8,528 nt of DNA from Planctomycetota bacterium (lineage in GTDB: Bacteria > Planctomycetota > UBA1135 > GCA-002686595). The stretch covers positions 1 through 8,528 of the forward strand of contig JABFRZ010000596.1 in NCBI GenBank assembly GCA_013140785.1, written 5' to 3'. The stretch's first letter is position 1, and each line of letters starts with the position of its first letter. The position numbers and the translations under genes were made by a program. This document shows, piece after piece, positions 1 through 4,651 of this stretch. Under the pieces are notes generated by a model, which ran no database searches, had not been told where the DNA came from, and worked only from the letters and a program-made list of their open reading frames with translations.

Positions 1-1
1 G

Positions 2-658
2 TTCACGCCGGCGGAGATCGAGGGCGTGGCGCGCCTCGCGCTCGAGCGCGACCTGTGGATCCTCTCGGACGAGATCTACCGCGCGCTGGTGTACGAGGGC
101 GGCGAGGCCCTGAGCCCGGTCTCGCTTTCGAAGGAAGTGCGCGCGCGCACCGCGATCATCGACGGCGCCTCGAAGGCCTTCGCCATGACCGGCTACCGCA
201 TAGGCTTTCTGGCCGCGCCCGCGCCGCTGGCCGCGGCCGTGGCCAAGCTCCACAGCCAGACCACCGGCTCGCCCAACGCCGTCTCGCAGCACGCCTTCGA
301 GGCCGCGCTGAAAACCCACCCGCCCGAGATGGAAGGGATGCGCCGCGCCTTCGCCGAGCGCCGCGATTTCCTGCTGGCGGGCCTGAAGCAGCTCGGGCTC
401 CCGTGCTCCACGCCGCGCGGCGCCTTCTACGTCTTCCCCGACGTCTCGGCGCACCTCGACGGCCGTGGCTCGGTCGCCTTCTGCGAGGAGCTGCTCGAAG
501 CCCAGAACCTCGTGCTCATCCCGGGCGCGGCCTTCGGCGTGGACACGCACGTGCGCCTCTCCTACGCAATCTCGCAGGAGATGATCTCCGAGGCCCTGCG
601 ACGCCTGGGCGTGTTCCTCGCCGCGCGCCGCGCCGCGGCCGGACGAGGCGCGCGCTAG
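2..658 (+). CDS. Class I/II PLP-dependent aminotransferase (5'-truncated, C-terminal part)
   Basis: The reading frame is open from base 2, the first complete codon, to the TAG at 656-658, so the gene begins outside the window. It supplies about 218 of the roughly 390-400 residues usual for fold-type I aminotransferases. Visible motifs, counted from the GTG codon at base 26, are SDEIY with the Asp15/Tyr18 pair that contacts the PLP ring; GASKAFAMTGYRIG with the Schiff-base lysine Lys50 (codon 173-175); GAFYVFPDVS near 132-141; and HVRLSYA with Arg177, the likely alpha-carboxylate clamp. This arrangement matches the aspartate aminotransferase I-gamma type (AspC/PatA-like), which transfers an amino group between an amino acid and a 2-oxo acid in the cytoplasm. 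The substrate cannot be told from this half. The GTG at 26 lies inside the conserved fold and is not the true start. The gene converges on the membrane-protein gene with a 12-nt gap. Confidence 0.92.
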   Translation, partial: FTPAEIEGVARLALERDLWILSDEIYRALVYEGGEALSPVSLSKEVRARTAIIDGASKAFAMTGYRIGFLAAPAPLAAAVAKLHSQTTGSPNAVSQHAFEAALKTHPPEMEGMRRAFAERRDFLLAGLKQLGLPCSTPRGAFYVFPDVSAHLDGRGSVAFCEELLEAQNLVLIPGAAFGVDTHVRLSYAISQEMISEALRRLGVFLAARRAAAGRGAR

Positions 659-668
659 CTGAGCTAGC
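654..668. repeat. 15-bp palindrome over the stop of the aminotransferase gene
   Basis: GCTAGCT, one central G, then AGCTAGC: two 7-nt arms with a single unpaired base. It contains the TAG of the aminotransferase gene (656-658) and fills most of the 12-nt gap before the convergent stop codon at 671-673. The arms are too close to form a normal hairpin loop and no T-run follows, so a rho-independent terminator is not supported. It could be a protein-binding site or chance. Confidence 0.5.
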
Positions 669-670
669 TG

Positions 671-1795
671 CTAGGCCCAGGGCAGCCAGCCGGCGCGCTC
701 GAAGAACCAGTAGAAGCCCGCCAGCGCCACCAGGACCGAGAGCGAGGCGCGCACGACGGGCGGCACCAGGCCTGGGGCAGGCGTCGCCTCCTCTGCCAGG
801 TGTCGGCGCCGGAAGAGCAGCGCGAAGAGCAGCACGCAAACCAGTACGAGCACGAGCTGACCGGCCTCGACGCCCAGGTTGAAGCCGAACAACGCCGTGA
901 CGATCAGCGGCTCGCCCGCGAGCGCGTCGGCCAGGAAGCCCGCGAAGCCGAGGCCGTGCAAGAGGCCGAAGGCGAAGGCCTCGAGCCAGGGATCGCGCGC
1001 CGCGCGGCGCAGCAGGTTGTCGCAGGCGACGTAGGCGATCGAGAGCGCGATGGCGAGCTCCACGAAGCGCGACGGTACGTGCACGACGCCGAGGGCCGCG
1101 AGCGCCAACGAGAGCGAGTGCGCCAGGGTGAAGGCCGTGACCACGCCGACCAGCGAGCGCACGCGTCGCGCGGCAACCAGCAGAGCCAAGAGGAAGGCCT
1201 GGTGGTCGTAGCCGTGCAGGATGTGCTCGATTCCCAGGCGAAAGAAGAGCGCCAGGACCCCGGGGCGGCGCACGTGCGCGGGCTCGAAGCGCCAGCGCGT
1301 ATCGTCGCCTCCGAAGGTGTGGGGCACGGCGGCGTCCTCGTTCCAGTTGAGCGTGGTGAAGTCCTGGTGCCAGGGATTGGTCTCGTGGAAGAGCCGCGAC
1401 TCGACCACCAAGTGCTCGAGCGCTTCCGGAGCCTCGAACACGAGGCGCGCATCGACGCGTTGCAAGTCGAAGGCACCGAGCCCGGCGGGATCCTGCGGCG
1501 TCAGAGCCACGAGGCGGCCGGAGAGGAGCTCTTCGCGCCCATCCACGACTCGCGCGAGGCGCAGCCGCTCGAGCAAGTAGGTCTCGATCACAGGTTGCGA
1601 GGCCGCGCTCTCCTCAGCGTCGAGGATCCCATCGCGCACGCGCTCGAGTTCCGGCAAGACCTCGAGCAGGGACAGCGCCTGGAAGCCCAGCTCGACCGTC
1701 GCGACGGAGCCCGTGACCCGGATCTCGGTCCGGCTCAGCGAGTTCGGGTGGGCTCCCGACGCAGCGAGGAGCAGGGCAAGGGACGAGAGAAGCAC
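671..1795 (-). CDS. HupE/UreJ_2-family membrane protein with exported N-terminal domain
   Basis: This 374-residue protein starts at GTG 1795-1793. An in-frame TAG lies six codons upstream and no other start codon lies between. Residues 1-15 form a hydrophobic signal-peptide-like stretch ending in Ala before HPNSLS. Residues 16-175 are a soluble, beta-rich-looking domain expected outside the inner membrane. From about 179 the protein is membrane-embedded with six or seven segments. The family signature GIEHILHGYDHQAFLLALL lies at 188-206 (His191, His194, Asp197, His198), followed by His226 in AHSLSLALAALG, His280 in GLLHGLGFAGFLAD and Glu310. HupE/UreJ proteins are thought to move nickel or related metals, and the His/Asp pattern fits metal binding. 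The domain order matches HupE/UreJ_2, whose substrate is largely untested. No hydrogenase or urease gene is nearby. No clear Shine-Dalgarno sequence precedes the start. It is the last gene of the co-oriented minus-strand block. Confidence 0.88.
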   Translation of the reverse strand: MLLSSLALLLAASGAHPNSLSRTEIRVTGSVATVELGFQALSLLEVLPELERVRDGILDAEESAASQPVIETYLLERLRLARVVDGREELLSGRLVALTPQDPAGLGAFDLQRVDARLVFEAPEALEHLVVESRLFHETNPWHQDFTTLNWNEDAAVPHTFGGDDTRWRFEPAHVRRPGVLALFFRLGIEHILHGYDHQAFLLALLVAARRVRSLVGVVTAFTLAHSLSLALAALGVVHVPSRFVELAIALSIAYVACDNLLRRAARDPWLEAFAFGLLHGLGFAGFLADALAGEPLIVTALFGFNLGVEAGQLVLVLVCVLLFALLFRRRHLAEEATPAPGLVPPVVRASLSVLVALAGFYWFFERAGWLPWA

Positions 1796-1897
1796 GCGCG
1801 GTTGGCGAGTCTAGCGGCAAGGCCGTCCGGGCCAGCGACGGCGCCGGGTGAGGCGCGCGCTTCGCCCACATCGACAGCGCCGGCATCGACCCCACAG

Positions 1898-1914
1898 CGG
1901 CCGGCCGCCGGCCG
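1898..1914 (-). terminator. GC-only hairpin just after the lysW-like stop
   Basis: Arms CGGCCGG (1898-1904) and CCGGCCG (1908-1914) enclose a 3-nt loop, beginning 4 nt after the stop codon of the LysW-like gene on the minus strand. The stem is strong, but no U-run follows on the minus strand. It could pause or end transcription with factor help, or protect an mRNA 3' end. It lies in the 123-nt gap before the HupE-like gene, where no other feature was seen. Confidence 0.3.
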
Positions 1915-1918
1915 TGCG

Positions 1919-2098
1919 CTACACGAAGTCTTCTTCTTCTTCTTCGACCCGCGCGAACGGCTCGAGCTCCAGGGGATCCGAGCCCGCCACTTCGATCTGC
2001 GCGCCGCAGTGAGCGCAGCCGAAGACTTCGCCGATGAGCATCCGGCCAACGAGACGCACTTCACCCCTACAGTCGGGACAGCGCGCGGTCTTGCTCAT
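1919..2098 (-). CDS. LysW-like amino-group carrier protein, atypical C-terminus
   Basis: This small acidic zinc-ribbon protein has 59 residues from ATG 2098-2096. A CPDC pair (Cys7/Cys10) and a CAHC pair (Cys28/Cys31) form a four-cysteine zinc site. The tail SDPLELEPF then runs into five Glu and Asp-Phe-Val. This matches LysW, the carrier whose C-terminal Glu is joined to alpha-aminoadipate or glutamate by LysX-type ligases in lysine and arginine synthesis; family tails read DPLxLEP...EDWGE. Here EDW-Gly-Glu is replaced by EDF-Val, so the terminal Glu that carries the substrate is absent. An alternative GTG start at 2119 adds seven residues and has an AGGAGG upstream (2132-2137). The ATG was preferred because family members begin only a few residues before the first cysteine. 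No LysX, LysZ, LysY or LysJ partner lies in the window. The carrier role is inferred from homology, and a non-carrier zinc-ribbon role is possible. Confidence 0.78.
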   Translation of the reverse strand: MSKTARCPDCRGEVRLVGRMLIGEVFGCAHCGAQIEVAGSDPLELEPFARVEEEEEDFV

Positions 2099-2129
2099 GA
2101 GTTGTGTCGTGGATTCCACTGAGATGCTT

Positions 2130-2137
2130 CCCCTCCT
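2130..2137 (-). promoter_or_regulatory. Shine-Dalgarno-like AGGAGGGG that bears on the lysW-like start
   Basis: On the minus strand AGGAGGGG ends 10 nt before GTG 2119-2117 and 31 nt before ATG 2098-2096. The spacing suits the GTG, although slightly long, and is too far for the ATG. It therefore argues for the longer 66-residue form, while family length argues for the shorter one. Confidence 0.35.
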
Positions 2138-2164
2138 CGGGATCGGATCGAGTTCGCGGTCTGC

Positions 2165-2189
2165 GCTCGCCTCCTCGGACGGAGCGAGC
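2165..2189 (-). other. Leader hairpin upstream of the lysW-like gene
   Basis: GCTCG (2165-2169) and CTCC (2171-2174) pair with GGAG (2181-2184) and CGAGC (2185-2189). This gives a 9-bp stem with one bulged C at 2170 and a 6-nt loop. On the minus strand the stem includes an AGGAGG-like sequence, and another AGGAGG lies just outside it. If transcribed, it would lie in the 5' leader of the LysW-like gene. No riboswitch class was recognised. Confidence 0.25.
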
Positions 2190-2230
2190 CTCCTGCATGT
2201 TCCATCGGCGCATACCCCTACTTCGTGCCG

Positions 2231-2276
2231 CGGTTTCTCCCGCGCTTGGCGAAACCGAGCTCTGGCCGGCGGCCAG
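2231..2276 (-). terminator. Two hairpins downstream of the HD-domain gene
   Basis: CTGGCC/GGCCAG (2262-2267 and 2271-2276, 3-nt loop) begins 14 nt after the HD gene stop on the minus strand. CGGTTTC/GAAACCG (2231-2237 and 2251-2257, 13-nt loop) follows. Neither is followed by a clear U-run, so this is at best a weak or factor-dependent terminator. Their presence in the gap of more than 170 nt suggests that the LysW-like gene may have its own promoter. No convincing promoter was located there. Confidence 0.3.
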
Positions 2277-2290
2277 GGCCAACCGTTCGC

Positions 2291-3688
2291 TCAGATTGCG
2301 TCTTCGATTCGATAGACGCTCTTTGCGCCCGGAAACTCGCCCAAGGCCACCTCCTGGACCTTGCGCAGGAGGGCCGGATCCGAGCTGTCGGCGAAAACGT
2401 AGAACTTCCACAGATCGCGGTACGCGCGCTCGAGGTCGGCCAGGCGCGGCACCCGATCGGCGAAGGCAGAGAGCGGCCGAACGGTGCTCTCGCCCGGCCA
2501 GCGCACGTGGGTCTCGGCCTCCTTGAGCTGCATCCGCGCGGCAGGGCAATGGAGCATCACTTCCACGCGTTTTCCCGTCCCGAAATGCACGAGGTCGGCA
2601 ATCCGCTCCTCGACCGCAGAACGCGCGGCACGCGCCTCGGGCGCGAAGTACCGAGCCACCAGGTCGTCCTGCACCGCACGGTTCTCGTAGCGCGGGAAGA
2701 CGCACGCCCGCTTCGGAAGCCGCCGGTTCCGGAAGCGCTCGCACAGGCTCTGGATGCGGCGCGCGAGCTCGGGCTCGGCGGGCGCGGCGCGTTGCTCGAG
2801 CAACTCGAACAGCGACGCGTCGGTGCGGTCGTACAGGTCTTCCTCGCGTAGGAGCTCGTGCGCGATGGCGAGCTCCACCGCGCGCGCCACCAGCGCCCCC
2901 GAGGCCACCTTGGCGTGGTGGTAGTACACGCGCTCGGAGAAGTAGTAGCGCGCCTCGAGCAGGCGGATCGCCTCGGAGAGGATGTCCTCGCGCAGGAGCT
3001 CGCGCTTCGCCAGGTCGAGGTAGAGGTTGCCGCTGGCGCGATCGATCTTGAAGTACGAGGCCACGCGCGGATCGACACCGAGCTGGAGCCCGGTGAAGTA
3101 GGCGTCGCGCTGCAGGTAGTCGAGGATGTCCGAGCAGATCGTGTCGGAGAGGATCTGGCTCCAGTACGGGGGAACCGTCGGCTCGCCATGCGCGGGCTCG
3201 CGGTTCTTGGCGGCGAGCAGGGTGCTCAACACCTCCTTCCGCACGCCGAAGCGCTCCAAGCGGCGCCCGAGTTCACTCTCTGGCCCGAGCACCCGCCGGA
3301 AGCGCACACCCGAATCGTGGCGCTCGAAGAGCCCGGCCTGGTCCTCAATGTGGTGGCCGAAGGGGATGTGCGTGACGTCGTGCACCAGCGCCGCGATGCG
3401 CAGGATGCGCGCCTCGCGCTCGCTGACCCCGAGCGTGTCGCGCGGCTGCAGCTCGAAGTTGCGGTTGACGGCCTCGATCATCTTCTGGGTCATGTGCAGG
3501 ACCCCGATCGAATGGTCGAAGCGCGTGTGCAGTGCGCCCGGATAGACGAGGTAGGCCGTGCCGAGCTGCTTCACGCCGCGCAGCCGCTGCATCTCGGGCG
3601 TGTCGAGCACCGCGAGCTCCTCGTGCGTGAGGTACACATCGCCGTGCACGGGATCGCGCAGGACGGAGAAACGCTTGGCGGAAGACAT
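2291..3688 (-). CDS. HD-domain phosphohydrolase, SAMHD1/dGTPase-like
   Basis: This 465-residue cytoplasmic protein starts at ATG 3688-3686, with a weak AAGG upstream, and ends at TGA 2293-2291. The opening KRFSVLRDPVHGDVYLTHEE and LLDTPEMQRL-type segment (about 24-36) is typical of the HD family related to SAMHD1 and YdhJ-like proteins. The metal-site residues are all visible: His54 in HTRFDHSIGVLHM, His103-Asp104 in the HD motif, and Asp187 in SDILDYLQRDAYFTG. His107 and His112 in HDVTHIPFGHH align with the catalytic histidines of SAMHD1. These proteins hydrolyse dNTPs or other nucleotides, and the substrate here is unknown. The region after about 320 is less conserved and lacks a recognisable added domain. 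The gene leads the minus-strand block ahead of the LysW-like and HupE-like genes. A TAGACT box 21-27 nt upstream is a possible -10. Confidence 0.9.
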   Translation of the reverse strand: MSSAKRFSVLRDPVHGDVYLTHEELAVLDTPEMQRLRGVKQLGTAYLVYPGALHTRFDHSIGVLHMTQKMIEAVNRNFELQPRDTLGVSEREARILRIAALVHDVTHIPFGHHIEDQAGLFERHDSGVRFRRVLGPESELGRRLERFGVRKEVLSTLLAAKNREPAHGEPTVPPYWSQILSDTICSDILDYLQRDAYFTGLQLGVDPRVASYFKIDRASGNLYLDLAKRELLREDILSEAIRLLEARYYFSERVYYHHAKVASGALVARAVELAIAHELLREEDLYDRTDASLFELLEQRAAPAEPELARRIQSLCERFRNRRLPKRACVFPRYENRAVQDDLVARYFAPEARAARSAVEERIADLVHFGTGKRVEVMLHCPAARMQLKEAETHVRWPGESTVRPLSAFADRVPRLADLERAYRDLWKFYVFADSSDPALLRKVQEVALGEFPGAKSVYRIEDAI

Positions 3689-3707
3689 GGACGCCTTCGA
3701 GAGCGCG

Positions 3708-3719
3708 GCAGTCTACTGC
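3708..3719 (-). promoter_or_regulatory. Candidate -10 box inside a short inverted repeat, upstream of the HD gene
   Basis: GCAGT (3708-3712) and ACTGC (3715-3719) flank two bases. On the minus strand they contain TAGACT (3715-3710), a fair match to a sigma-70 -10 box. It would start transcription near 3703, about 15 nt before the ATG. No good -35 was found at 16-18 nt. The overlap of box and repeat could mark a repressor site. The evidence is weak. Confidence 0.28.
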
Positions 3720-3817
3720 GGACACGATCTCGCGAAGGCGCAGTCGGAAAGAGCCGGCGGGAGCTCCGGTCCGTGAGGACCTACCACCCCCGCCGGGTCG
3801 GGTGTATTCGGCCGGGC

Positions 3818-3843
3818 CTGGCTCGGGACGGGAGCCAGTCCCG
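3818..3843. repeat. Overlapping, mutually exclusive hairpins
   Basis: CTGGCTC (3818-3824) pairs with GAGCCAG (3832-3838) around a 7-nt loop. CGGGAC (3824-3829) pairs with GTCCCG (3838-3843) around an 8-nt loop. The two stems share bases, so only one can form at a time. Such pairs occur in attenuators but also arise by chance in GC-rich DNA. No leader peptide was identified. Confidence 0.4.
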
Positions 3844-3877
3844 GCGCGGGAGACGGATCTGGGCGTCACGTGCACGG

Positions 3878-3900
3878 CGCGCGGGTGGATCACCCGCGCG
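3878..3900. repeat. Perfect palindrome, 10-bp arms and 3-nt centre
   Basis: CGCGCGGGTG (3878-3887), GAT, CACCCGCGCG (3891-3900). It lies about 100 nt before the plus-strand -10 box and about 190 nt before the HD gene start. It could be a dimeric regulator's operator or a terminator stem, but there is no T-run on either side. Confidence 0.5.
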
Positions 3901-3995
3901 ATCCCCGCGCGGCAAGCCACTGCGCGAAGAGCTCCTCCGCCACCGAGCCTCGATCTCGGGATTCAGACTTCACGGGCCCTCGCGATTCCAAGCGG

Positions 3996-4001
3996 TAGAA
4001 T
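3996..4001 (+). promoter_or_regulatory. Candidate -10 box (TAGAAT) for a leaderless transcript
   Basis: TAGAAT differs from TATAAT at one base. Transcription normally starts about 7 nt after the last base of the box, which here is base 4008, the G of the GTG start of the small-protein gene. No Shine-Dalgarno sequence lies in front of that GTG, which fits leaderless translation. A TTCACG at 3969-3974 resembles a -35 but is 21 nt away, so the -35 is uncertain. Confidence 0.5.
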
Positions 4002-4007
4002 GCCAGC

Positions 4008-4316
4008 GTGGAAAAAGAGCGCAGGATCGTCCGCGACGGCCGCACCTGGACGATCGTCAGGGTGCCGCGCGCGGAGGCCGAGGAGCGCGACTTCGAGTTC
4101 TGGCAGCGGATGACGGCCGAGGAGCGTGTGCTGGCCGTCGCGGACTGCCTCCAGAGCTGCCTGAAGACCCAGGGGATCGATGAGATACCGCGACTACGAA
4201 GAGTTCATCGCCGCGTTGAACGCACACGACGTCCGCCATCTGATCGTGGGGGCGCACGCGGTGGCCTTCCACGCGACTCCACGGGCGACGAACCTGGACA
4301 TCTACCTCGGTCCTGA
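4008..4316 (+). CDS. Small partner protein of a nucleotidyltransferase pair
   Basis: This 102-residue frame runs from GTG 4008 to TGA 4314-4316. Residues 29-50 (FEFWQRMTAEERVLAVADCL) and 60-75 (IPRLRRVHRRVERTRR) resemble the small proteins, about 75-100 residues long, commonly encoded directly before DUF6036-like nucleotidyltransferases. Those carry a Y/FW...LTPEERL motif and end in RLxRVxRxVE. The role of the small protein is not established, although the pairing resembles a toxin-antitoxin module. Relatives usually end near the VER motif. Here residues 76-102 (rich in Pro, Gly, Arg) continue inside the nucleotidyltransferase gene in another frame and are probably an extension without family counterpart. 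The overlap with the next gene is 137 nt. The start is supported by the TAGAAT box and by the lack of another in-frame start nearby. No Shine-Dalgarno sequence is visible. Confidence 0.7.
   Translation: MEKERRIVRDGRTWTIVRVPRAEAEERDFEFWQRMTAEERVLAVADCLQSCLKTQGIDEIPRLRRVHRRVERTRRPPSDRGGARGGLPRDSTGDEPGHLPRS
4171..4175 (+). promoter_or_regulatory. Ribosome binding site for the nucleotidyltransferase, inside the upstream gene
   Basis: AGGGG (4171-4175) lies 4 nt before ATG 4180-4182, embedded in the coding sequence of the small protein. It supports ATG 4180 as a genuine start despite the long overlap. It also suggests that ribosomes translating the upstream gene affect initiation here. Confidence 0.55.
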
Positions 4317-4644
4317 GGAAGGGAACGCTACCCGCGCCCTGGCCGCGTTGCGTGCGTTCTTCGGAGGAGCCGATCTGGAGTACTCGGTCGCGAACCTGAC
4401 CGACCCGAACATGGTCATACAGCTCGGCGTGGCGCCCGTGCGCATCGACCTCTTGACGAGCCTCGATGGAGTATCGTCCTTCGACGAGGCCTGGGACCGG
4501 CGCGTGGACGCAGGGTACGGTCCGGTCGCTGCGCATTACCTCGGGCTAGAAGATCTCATCGCCGCGAAGGAGGCCGCCGGCCGCCCTCAGGATCGCGCCG
4601 ACGTCGCCTCGCTGAGCAAGAAACGGGCGAAGAAGAAGGACTGA
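4180..4644 (+). CDS. Nucleotidyltransferase-fold protein (DUF6036-like), catalytic Asp replaced
   Basis: This 154-residue protein has the layout of the MNT-like nucleotidyltransferases encoded with a small partner. The helix YEEFIAALNAHDVRHLIVGAHAVAFH (6-31) carries the glycine turn. PRATNLDIYL (34-43) is where the paired acidic residues should be, VRIDLLTSLDGV (87-98) holds the third carboxylate Asp90, and LEDLIAAKEAAGRPQDRADV (123-142) is the family C-terminal signature. Relatives read PRAT-x-D-L-D-I, with two Asp. This protein is one residue shorter and reads PRAT-N-L-D-I, leaving Asn38, Asp40 and Asp90. Nucleotide transfer may therefore be weakened or lost. The family is often treated as toxin-antitoxin or defence related, but the target here is unknown. 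The start is supported by AGGGG at 4171-4175. A lysine-rich tail (KKRAKKKD) ends the protein 7 nt before the next gene. Confidence 0.85.
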   Translation: MRYRDYEEFIAALNAHDVRHLIVGAHAVAFHATPRATNLDIYLGPEEGNATRALAALRAFFGGADLEYSVANLTDPNMVIQLGVAPVRIDLLTSLDGVSSFDEAWDRRVDAGYGPVAAHYLGLEDLIAAKEAAGRPQDRADVASLSKKRAKKKD

Positions 4645-4651
4645 ACGGCGC

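Larger units (their letters stand above)
3720..3995. other. Intergenic stretch without a convincing gene between divergent genes
   Basis: The 319-nt gap 3689-4007 between the divergent HD and small-protein genes shows no family-like reading frame. Its contents are the two candidate promoters at its ends, the overlapping hairpins at 3818-3843, the palindrome at 3878-3900 and a 27-codon open frame on the minus strand (3973-3890). No tRNA or known RNA was recognised. Confidence 0.6.

Noticed and set aside
800..2122. 440-codon open frame on the plus strand
   Set aside because: It lies antisense to the HupE-like and LysW-like genes. Its product is dominated by Glu, Arg, Gln and Gly with no domain pattern, as expected opposite a GC-rich coding frame.
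2067..2744. 225-codon minus-strand frame between the HD and lysW-like genes
   Set aside because: It overlaps the 3' part of the HD gene in another frame and the whole leader of the lysW-like gene. Composition is not protein-like and no family was recognised.
3778..4001. Possible tRNA or other structured RNA gene
   Set aside because: No cloverleaf with a T-arm GTTCRA-type sequence and acceptor stem could be assembled. The hairpins present do not fit a known RNA class.
3802..4113. 103-codon plus-strand frame over the divergent intergenic region
   Set aside because: It is Ala/Pro/Arg/Ser-rich and out of frame with the small-protein gene, whose family motifs are visible. ATG 4000 belongs to this frame and is not the start of the real gene.
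2858..4183. 441-codon open frame on the plus strand
   Set aside because: It is mostly antisense to the HD-domain gene, whose catalytic motifs are clear on the minus strand. The product shows no motif and has low-complexity composition.
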